A DNA stretch of 64,000 nucleotides from Pseudomonas fluorescens (GTDB taxonomy: Bacteria > Pseudomonadota > Gammaproteobacteria > Pseudomonadales > Pseudomonadaceae): NCBI RefSeq assembly GCF_018614655.1, contig NZ_JAGGOG010000016.1:248001-312000 (forward strand), given 5' to 3'. Of this stretch, positions 46,706-52,868 are shown in pieces. The notes beneath the pieces were generated by a model that saw only the letters and a program-made list of their open reading frames with translations, made no database searches and was not told the DNA's origin. Each line of letters starts with the position of its first letter. The stretch's first letter is position 1. A program made the position numbers and the translations under genes.

Positions 46706-47422
46706 GTGAACCGCGTATTGGCTAAAGAAGGCGCCGCCGGCATCGCCGCTGCCGTGGTTGAAAGTGTTCAATATCAGGGCCGCAAGGCCAGTCGGCAGGG
46801 CAGTGAGCAGCGCCGACAAGACATCCTCGATGCCGCTATGCGGATTGTCGTACGTGAGGGGGTGCGCGCCGTTCGGCATCGGGCGGTGGCGGCAGAGGCG
46901 GGAGTGCCGTTATCGGCCACCACCTATTACTTCAAGGACATCGATGACCTGCTCACCGACACCTTTGCCCAGTATGTGGAGCGTAGCGCGGCCTTCATGG
47001 GCAAGCTGTGGGTGCGCAACGAAGGCCTGTTGCGGGAAATGGTGGCCTATGGTGATGGCAGTGCGCAGTCACGTTCGCAGTTGGCCGATGACATTGCGCG
47101 GCTGACCGCTGATTACGTGCAGCGGCAATTGCTCAATCGTCGTGAGTATCTGATGGCCGAGCAGGCCTTTCGCCAGGAAGCCCTGTTGAACCCGCGGCTG
47201 GCGGATCTGGTACGTTCCCATGAGCAAATCCTGTTGCAGGGCACTTGCCAGTTTTTCCAGGTGTTGGGGTCTTGCGAGCCGCAACAGGATGCCAGGGTGT
47301 TGACGGCGATTATCGGTCGGATGGAATATCAGGGCCTACTTGGCGGGCCAGAGCCTCTGACGGGCGAAGAGATGCTTGAGATTCTCAAGCGTCACATGCA
47401 TCTGGTGCTGGCTTCGGTGTAA
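46706..47422 (+). CDS. TetR family transcriptional regulator
   Basis: 238 residues from GTG 46706, chosen for AAGGA eight bases upstream (an ATG at 46697 overlaps that site). The N-terminal HTH is clear (RRQDILDAAMRIVVREGVRA, then VAAEAGVPLSATTYYFKDID), with a C-terminal helical ligand domain. It holds the position of PA3699 downstream of lysS. The target is unknown; the next gene (47501) is only 78 bp away on the same strand and may be controlled with it. Confidence 0.9.
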   Translation: MNRVLAKEGAAGIAAAVVESVQYQGRKASRQGSEQRRQDILDAAMRIVVREGVRAVRHRAVAAEAGVPLSATTYYFKDIDDLLTDTFAQYVERSAAFMGKLWVRNEGLLREMVAYGDGSAQSRSQLADDIARLTADYVQRQLLNRREYLMAEQAFRQEALLNPRLADLVRSHEQILLQGTCQFFQVLGSCEPQQDARVLTAIIGRMEYQGLLGGPEPLTGEEMLEILKRHMHLVLASV

Positions 47423-47500
47423 TGATCGCGCAAAAGGTACTACCGTTGAGACCATGCGCCACCGGCGCGTGGCTACATAACGTTTAAAGAGGGAGCACGG

Positions 47501-48778
47501 GTGGACGATTACCAGCAGACGATACGCACCTTGTCTGATCGCATTGTGCTGGCGCAAACACCGATTCGTGTCCTTGATGCGGTGAAGTGGGACGAAAATA
47601 TTCGCAAAGGCTTCCTCAAGGCCAAGGGCAAGGAAATGCCGGCGGTGGACCGCGACTATTACCTCAATCGCCCCCTGTCGTTCGATTCCAGTGCGGTGAA
47701 ACTGGAGTTTCAGAACATCGAGCGGGACATCACCCGTACCCTCGGCCAGTTCAGCCCCGTGGGGCAGATCATGCGGCGCATGTGCAGGGAATACCGCATG
47801 GTGGTGCGCATGCTCGAAGCCCGCGGCACGGCGGATTTCGGCCTGATTTCCCAGGAACTGTATGGCGCCGCCTCCGACGCGTTCCACGCCGGTGATCCAA
47901 CCCTGGCCGACTTGGGCCTGATGCTCTCCGATTACCTGAACAACATTGATGGCCGTGGTGATCTCAAGGACGAAGCCAAGACCTTGACCGCCAAGGATGC
48001 CGTCAACCTGCTGCAAAGCCGACTGAACAAGGTGTTTGGCGAAGCGGAAGAAACCATCCGGGTGTTCGAGTCCGACGGCATTGTTGCCGACGCGGCGGCG
48101 GGGGCCGACTACATCAAGATTCGCGCCGACGCGATGTTCAACGACCGCGACGTGCGGGCCCTGGAAGTTCACGAAGGTCTGGTGCATGTGGGCACTACCC
48201 TCAATGGCCAGAACCAGCCAATCTGCACCTTTTTGTCGAAAGGGCCGCCGTCGTCCACCGTCACCCAGGAAGGCCTGGCGATCCTGATGGAGATCATCAC
48301 CTTCGCCTCCTACCCCAGCCGGCTGCGTAAATTAACCAACCGTACCCGTGCTATTCACATGGTGGAGGAGGGTGCTGACTTCCTGCAGGTCTACGAATTC
48401 TTCCGCGAGCAGGGCTTTGAAATGGCTGAAAGCTACGGCAACGCCAGCCGGGTGTTTCGTGGCTCAGTGCCCAATGGCCTGCCGTTTACCAAGGATTTGT
48501 CCTACCTCAAGGGCTTTATCATGGTTTACAACTACATTCAGTTGGCCGTGCGCAAAGGCAAACTGGAGCAGGTGCCATTGCTGTTCTGTGGCAAGACCAC
48601 CCTGGAGGACATGCGTACGTTGCGCCAGTTGGTGGACGAAGGTCTGGTGGTGCCGCCCAAATACTTGCCGGAACAGTTTCGCGATATGAATGCCCTGGCG
48701 GCGTGGATGTGTTTCTCGAACTTCCTCAATCATCTGAGCCTGGATCGGATCGAGGCGGATTACTCCAATATCCTTTAG
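47501..48778 (+). CDS. QEGLA-motif protein, putative HExxxH metallopeptidase (DUF1704)
   Basis: 425 residues from GTG 47501 (AGGGAG upstream). It belongs to the DUF1704 family (often named flavohemoglobin expression-modulating QEGLA motif protein; KIAA0895-like). The zinc-peptidase pattern is visible: H224-E225-G-L-V-H229 and the downstream glutamate E257 in TQEGLA. In the related animal tyrosine carboxypeptidase MATCAP the same HExxxH plus distant Glu binds zinc. By analogy H224, H229 and E257 would be ligands and E225 the catalytic base. No signal peptide, so cytoplasmic. Bacterial substrates are not known to me. Confidence 0.82.
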   Translation: MDDYQQTIRTLSDRIVLAQTPIRVLDAVKWDENIRKGFLKAKGKEMPAVDRDYYLNRPLSFDSSAVKLEFQNIERDITRTLGQFSPVGQIMRRMCREYRMVVRMLEARGTADFGLISQELYGAASDAFHAGDPTLADLGLMLSDYLNNIDGRGDLKDEAKTLTAKDAVNLLQSRLNKVFGEAEETIRVFESDGIVADAAAGADYIKIRADAMFNDRDVRALEVHEGLVHVGTTLNGQNQPICTFLSKGPPSSTVTQEGLAILMEIITFASYPSRLRKLTNRTRAIHMVEEGADFLQVYEFFREQGFEMAESYGNASRVFRGSVPNGLPFTKDLSYLKGFIMVYNYIQLAVRKGKLEQVPLLFCGKTTLEDMRTLRQLVDEGLVVPPKYLPEQFRDMNALAAWMCFSNFLNHLSLDRIEADYSNIL

Positions 48779-48787
48779 CTGCACCCT

Positions 48788-48884
48788 GTTCCTGTAGCCG
48801 CTGGCGCAGCCTGCGATAAGGCCGAAGGCCTTCAGCGATGTCGATAACTTGCGCCTCTTCGAGGCGTTCGCAGGCTACAGGTTG
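48788..48884 (+). repeat. BIME-type palindrome
   Basis: CCTGTAGCCGCTGGCGCAG at the left, ending in CGCAGGCTACAGG at the right, with an inner hairpin GGCCGAAGGCC. Between the QEGLA gene and the lipoprotein hydrolase. Confidence 0.7.
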
Positions 48885-48914
48885 ATTTGCAAACCATTCA
48901 CGAGGCTTCAACGG

Positions 48915-49829
48915 ATGAGAATCCTCGGCATTCTTTGCCTGCTACTGATCTTGAGCGGCTGCAGCTCCTTGTTGTTCTACCCCGAACCGGGCCTGCCGTT
49001 CACGCCGGAACAAGCCCGGCTGCAATACCGCGACGTCACCCTGACCACCGCCGACGGCCTCAAACTTCATGCGTGGTGGCTGCCAGCCAAGGCCGGTGTG
49101 CCGATCAAAGGCACGGTGCTGCACCTGCATGGCAACGGCGGTAACCTGGCCTGGCACCTGGGCGGTAGCTGGTGGTTGCCGGAGCAGGGCTATCAAGTGT
49201 TGCTGCTGGACTATCGTGGCTACGGCCTGTCCGAAGGCAAACCTTCGTTGCCCGCGATCTATCAGGACCTGGACGCTGCTTTCAACTGGATCGACAAGGC
49301 CCCTGAAACCCAGGGCCAACCGCTGATCGTCCTCGGCCAAAGCCTGGGTGGTGCGCTAGCGGTGCATTACCTGGTAGAACATCCCGAACGCCAACGACAA
49401 CTCAAGGCCATCGTCCTGGATGGCGTGCCGGCCAGTTATCGTGATGTAGGACAATTCGCCCTGAGTACTTCCTGGTTAACCTGGCCGTTCCAGGTGCCGT
49501 TGTCATGGCTGGTGCCGGACGCCGACAGCGCGATCAACGCCATGCCGCAGCTGACAGGCGTGCCGAAACTGCTGTTCCACAGTCTGGATGACCCGATCGT
49601 GCCGCTTTCCAACGGCATCCGGCTGTATCAGGCGGCGCCGCCGCCGAGAGTGTTGCAATTGACGAGGGGTGAGCACGTGCAAACATTTGCCGACAAGACC
49701 TGGCAAACCGTGATGCTGCGCTACCTCGACGACCCGCAGCATTTCAATGGCCTGCGCCGTCTGGGGGAAATCCCCAATTACCCGGTCGCCCCGAATTCCA
49801 AAGTTGAATCATCAGAGAGCCCGCAATGA
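48915..49829 (+). CDS. Alpha/beta hydrolase lipoprotein
   Basis: 304 residues from ATG 48915. A lipoprotein signal ends in the lipobox ILSGC (C16), so it is anchored to a membrane facing the periplasm. The alpha/beta hydrolase fold shows the oxyanion HGNGGN, the nucleophile elbow GQSLGG, an acid in HSLDDPIVP and a final histidine in RGEHVQ. It occupies the position of PA3695. Substrate unknown; likely an esterase or thioesterase. Overlaps the next gene by 4 bp. Confidence 0.88.
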   Translation: MRILGILCLLLILSGCSSLLFYPEPGLPFTPEQARLQYRDVTLTTADGLKLHAWWLPAKAGVPIKGTVLHLHGNGGNLAWHLGGSWWLPEQGYQVLLLDYRGYGLSEGKPSLPAIYQDLDAAFNWIDKAPETQGQPLIVLGQSLGGALAVHYLVEHPERQRQLKAIVLDGVPASYRDVGQFALSTSWLTWPFQVPLSWLVPDADSAINAMPQLTGVPKLLFHSLDDPIVPLSNGIRLYQAAPPPRVLQLTRGEHVQTFADKTWQTVMLRYLDDPQHFNGLRRLGEIPNYPVAPNSKVESSESPQ

Positions 49830-50152
49830 GTGAAGAACGCAACATGATCCCCCTCATCCTCACAGGTATTGGCACCATCATCGGCACCGTGGGCTGCCTG
49901 TGGTACTACGGCTACCTGCACTTTGCCAAGCCCGAGGATGCGTTATTGCTCAGTGACTTCACCATGCTCAAGACCGTGCCAGGGGAGGATTACAAAATCT
50001 CCCTGGCGCCGGCGGCCCAGGTGGCGCAATGCGTCGATGGTGTTCTGGTGCTGTTTGATACCGAACAGAAAGGCCTGACCGGTGTGCTGGTGAATAACAA
50101 GAGGCAGGCTGTGCGGTGCATGGGGCAGGAAACGCCGCAGCTTGAGCAATAG
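49826..50152 (+). CDS. Small single-pass membrane protein, unknown
   Basis: 108 residues with ATGA overlap to the hydrolase gene. One membrane helix near the N-terminus (IPLILTGIGTIIGTVGCLWYYGYL) followed by a soluble ~75-residue domain with two cysteines. Function not recognised; conserved neighbourhood suggests it acts with the hydrolase. Confidence 0.75.
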   Translation: MSEERNMIPLILTGIGTIIGTVGCLWYYGYLHFAKPEDALLLSDFTMLKTVPGEDYKISLAPAAQVAQCVDGVLVLFDTEQKGLTGVLVNNKRQAVRCMGQETPQLEQ

Positions 50153-50249
50153 CCACTTGGTGCGTACGAAAGATCACGGGCGCCATGAGGATGCTGACGC
50201 AGCATCAGGTCGGCTTATAGTTCAAGGTATGTCGGAGCGTAGAATCAGC

Positions 50250-50277
50250 GGAACCATTTTGAGTTGATTACCACAGA
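50250..50277 (+). promoter_or_regulatory. hrp box: HrpL-type ECF sigma factor promoter
   Basis: GGAACC (50250-50255), a 15-nt spacer and CCACAGA (50271-50277) match the published consensus GGAACC-N15/16-CCACNNA recognised by HrpL, the sigma factor of plant-type (Hrp1) type III secretion systems. It lies on the same strand as, and 61 bp before, the start at 50339. Other GGAACC sequences in the window have no CCAC at the right distance. HrpL (RspL in some P. fluorescens) would have to be encoded elsewhere. Confidence 0.75.
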
Positions 50278-50338
50278 TTTCGGACTGATCAGCAGCGCTG
50301 GTTCGGTTCAATCTGTTACTTAATTTGGAGTCAGTCAT

Positions 50339-50680
50339 ATGAGCATAGGTCCTGTTAATTCTTCGCCTTTCGTTGGCAACGCTGGAAATCAACAGTCTGG
50401 TGGTTCTCAGGGACTTCAGCAGGAAATTGATCAGCTTCAGAAGCAAATTCAACAAAAACAAGGCGGTCAAGAGTCTGGCGGATCCGAGGGCGGCGGTGGC
50501 GCTCAGGGGGCTGGCGGAGGCGAAGGCCTTGACGAGTTGCTCAAGAAACTCAAGGAGTTACTCGCTCAGCAAGAGGCACAAGGGTCTCAGGGGGGCCAAC
50601 AAGGAGGAGAGGGCGACCAAGGCAGCGGTGGCCAAATTCAGGCGGTGCAGGAGAACAATAGTGCGCCGGTGAACTTTTAA
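50339..50680 (+). CDS. Harpin-like Gly/Gln-rich protein, putative type III secretion substrate
   Basis: 113 residues from ATG 50339 (GGAG eight bases upstream). Composition: about 25% Gly (28) and 20% Gln (23); no Cys, Trp, Tyr, His, Arg or Thr; 12 acidic against 5 basic residues. Two amphipathic helices (about 25-41, LQQEIDQLQKQIQQK; and 63-81, LDELLKKLKELLAQQ) are set in Gly/Gln/Ser linkers. The first 50 residues hold 7 Ser, Ile is at position 3 and no acidic residue is in the first 12, fitting rules known for Pseudomonas type III substrates. This plan resembles small harpins such as Hpa1 and PopA. A terminator follows. Function is inferred; no homologue identified. Confidence 0.7.
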   Translation: MSIGPVNSSPFVGNAGNQQSGGSQGLQQEIDQLQKQIQQKQGGQESGGSEGGGGAQGAGGGEGLDELLKKLKELLAQQEAQGSQGGQQGGEGDQGSGGQIQAVQENNSAPVNF

Positions 50681-50736
50681 TTGAGTCACCCTCGAATTCA
50701 GGCGGATCTTCCTTGATCTGGTGCCGGCTTTAAGCA

Positions 50737-50767
50737 AAGAACCCCGCCAATTGGCGGGGTTCTTTTA
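50737..50767. terminator. Bidirectional terminator
   Basis: AAGAACCCCGCCAA-TTGGCGGGGTTCTTTT: a perfect 14-bp palindrome between the harpin-like gene and the convergent OmpA lipoprotein gene, able to end both. Confidence 0.9.
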
Positions 50768-50778
50768 TTTCACATCAA

Positions 50779-51564
50779 TCAGTTAGCCACTGACGAACGT
50801 GGCTTGACCGGCTGGTTGTCGTTGGAAATGGTCACTTCAACGCGACGGTTCATGGCTCGGCCGGAAACGCTGCCGTTATCGGCAACCGGATATTCCTTGC
50901 CATAGCCCTGGGTCACGATGCGCGAAATATCCACACCTTGTTGGGCCAGTGCGCGCTGTACGGAGGCCGCACGGCGTTCCGACAGGCTCTGGTTGTAGGA
51001 GTCGGAACCGGTGCTGTCGGTGTAGCCTTCGACAATCACTTTACGGTCCGGGTTGTCACGCAGAAACTGCCCCAGTTTGGTGATGTTCACCAGGCCACTG
51101 GATTTCAGGTCGGACTTGTTGGTGGCAAACAGCACGTCACCGAACGTCACCAGCGTACCGCGATCAGTCTGCTTGGCGTTCAAGCTGTTTTGCAGTTGCT
51201 TGATCTGCGCGTCACGGGCTTCGAGCAAGGCACGAGCACGTTCGTCGCCGGCGTTTTTCAGCTGGGCTTCGGAGGTACGCAGGGCGATGGTGTCCTTGGC
51301 GACTTCAACACGCTGGTTGGTCAGGTAGGCCAGTTGGTCGACTTTCTTCTCGTCATCGTTGTCGCGGTAGGCTTTGTCAGCCTTGTCCAGCCATTCGCTG
51401 GCGTCCTTGGTTTCCAGGGCTGCGACTTTGGTGGCTTGCGGGTTGGCTTGCAGGGCCGAGAAGTTGGTCCGTGCGTTTTCCAGGTTCGCGTTCGGCGGGG
51501 TGGAGCAGGCCGCCAGGGCAACGCTCATCGCCAGCAGGGCAGGGATCATCAATTGTTTGCGCAT
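50779..51564 (-). CDS. lptF: OmpA-family outer membrane lipoprotein (LptF-like)
   Basis: 261 residues. Lipoprotein signal with lipobox LAAC (C20). The N-terminal part (about 25-130) resembles DUF4398 with helical, charged sequence. The C-terminal OmpA-like peptidoglycan-binding domain has FGDVLFATNKSDLKSSG, VEGYTDSTGSDSYNQSLSERRA and RAMNRRVEV. It matches the length and position of P. aeruginosa PA3692 (LptF), a stress-linked lipoprotein reported to depend on AlgU. Likely tethers the outer membrane to peptidoglycan. 56 bp downstream of a second DUF4398 lipoprotein on the same strand. Confidence 0.88.
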   Translation of the reverse strand: MRKQLMIPALLAMSVALAACSTPPNANLENARTNFSALQANPQATKVAALETKDASEWLDKADKAYRDNDDEKKVDQLAYLTNQRVEVAKDTIALRTSEAQLKNAGDERARALLEARDAQIKQLQNSLNAKQTDRGTLVTFGDVLFATNKSDLKSSGLVNITKLGQFLRDNPDRKVIVEGYTDSTGSDSYNQSLSERRAASVQRALAQQGVDISRIVTQGYGKEYPVADNGSVSGRAMNRRVEVTISNDNQPVKPRSSVAN

Positions 51565-51620
51565 AATGGTGTCGTCCTTTCAATTCGATTTCGGGTGCAA
51601 TGCAATCAGAGGTCAGTGAC

Positions 51621-52043
51621 TTACTGCGAGATAGCAGCCGGACGCATACCTTCGTGACGCAGCTCCTGAACAGCTTTCTGGGAATCCTTCACGGCGTGCT
51701 CAGCCTTGGCAGCCTGAGCTTTACGCTCGGCGACGCGAGCATCCCACTCGGCTTGTTCGGCCAGGCGACGGGCGTCGTCATACTTCTTGTCGTGCATGGC
51801 GATTTCGGCTTGCTTGAGCTTGTCCTGGGCCGATTTCATTTCCACGGCTGCAAACTCGGTACCGCCGGCGCTGACCGCGCTGTTCACCGCTGACTGGGTC
51901 ACGGCGTATTGCTCGGTCGGCGGGTTACCGGCGCAACCGGCCAAAATGAAGCTGGTACCGATTGCCAACGCGGCCAATTTGAGCCCGCGCAGGTGGTTAA
52001 ACGAGGATTTGGCAGTGCTGGTCTTCATGGTCATCAACTCCAT
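51621..52043 (-). CDS. DUF4398 lipoprotein
   Basis: 140 residues from ATG 52043; ATG 52028 is equally possible (both have GGAG upstream). Lipobox ILAGC after a long n-region. The mature part is one long, charged helix (about AAVEMKSAQDKLKQAEIAMH) typical of DUF4398. It sits upstream of the OmpA lipoprotein gene as PA3691 does, and probably shares its promoter. The complement of 52108-52114 reads GGAACTT, which could be part of an ECF-type -35, but no good -10 partner is seen. Confidence 0.85.
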   Translation of the reverse strand: MELMTMKTSTAKSSFNHLRGLKLAALAIGTSFILAGCAGNPPTEQYAVTQSAVNSAVSAGGTEFAAVEMKSAQDKLKQAEIAMHDKKYDDARRLAEQAEWDARVAERKAQAAKAEHAVKDSQKAVQELRHEGMRPAAISQ

Positions 52044-52266
52044 TGGGTAACTCCTCAAAAACATCAAAATCCATCGCTGGTTTGCTGTGTGTACAGGGTC
52101 TGGCGGTAAGTTCCGGGACGCCTTTCAAACGGCTGTTCCAAGTGATGGCTTACTGGCTGTGACCCGAGGCTTTTTTGAATAGTTCAGAGAAGATGGCGCT
52201 TTGCCTAAATATTTTTTTGACTGAATAGTCAGTGTTTAAAAGTTTGAACTTTCGTCAGGCACAGAG

Positions 52267-52297
52267 GTATTGCGGACCTCTGAGAGGCCCGTAATAC
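52267..52297 (-). terminator. Inverted repeat downstream of the 52328 gene
   Basis: GTATTGCGG ... CCGTAATAC with an inner CTCTGAGAG: a 31-bp imperfect palindrome 31 bp beyond the stop of the leftward gene. No T-run follows, so its role as a terminator is uncertain. Confidence 0.4.
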
Positions 52298-52327
52298 ATA
52301 GGGTGGTGGGTTTTTAGCGGTTGTTTA

Positions 52328-52672
52328 TCAGTGTTTCTGATTATCAGGTTGAGCTGACAAATCGTGTAAGTAACGTCGTGACAAAGTGAGAAAGCGCGGT
52401 GTAGGACCGACGTCTTCGTACAGCGGATCGCCTTCTTCATCCGTGGCAATCACATGCTGGCCCTTGATGTAAGGGAAGCTGGTTTCCAACTCTTCGAGGG
52501 CGGCGCCAATCAGTTCTCCGAGCAGCGCTTCGGTGTGGCGTTTGGGGTACATCTCGCAGAGCGCTGCGAGCCTGGCGGCGGCTTCCACATTCAGATGGAT
52601 GGCGTATTCGGTTTTGGTCAGGCGACCCTTGGCGTTTTCTTCCCAATGCTGGGCCAGTTCTCGGATTTTCAT
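52328..52672 (-). CDS. Conserved hypothetical protein
   Basis: 114 residues from ATG 52672 (MKIRELAQHWEENAKGRLT); upstream in-frame sequence runs into a repeat. Contains a helical N-terminal part with a conserved EYAIHLNVEAAARLAALCEM stretch and a C-terminal EGDPLYEDVGPTPRFLTLSR. It holds the position of a hypothetical gene next to ppc in P. aeruginosa. Annotated in some genomes as a pilin assembly protein, but nothing in the sequence proves that. Confidence 0.75.
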   Translation of the reverse strand: MKIRELAQHWEENAKGRLTKTEYAIHLNVEAAARLAALCEMYPKRHTEALLGELIGAALEELETSFPYIKGQHVIATDEEGDPLYEDVGPTPRFLTLSRRYLHDLSAQPDNQKH

Positions 52673-52702
52673 GGCAACCTCGATAAGCTCAGGTAAGCGG
52701 GC

Positions 52703-52755
52703 AGTCCTGCGGACCGCATCGCAGCCTCGTGCCTCGGCAGCGGCTACAGTTGAGA
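52703..52755 (+). repeat. Half BIME element
   Basis: GCATCGCAGCCTCGTGCCTC followed by GGCAGCGGCTACAG: a single arm of the family seen at 43786-43816, differing by one base in the middle. No left partner is present. Confidence 0.65.
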
Positions 52756-52868
52756 CTAGCTGCAAGCCACAAGGTTTAAAGTCAATTCTCCTGGTCCTTG
52801 TAAGAAGCCGGCGCGGGCGGCACTCTTGAGGATCAAAGCGTCCCGGATTTCTGGCTGGAGATTGGCTG

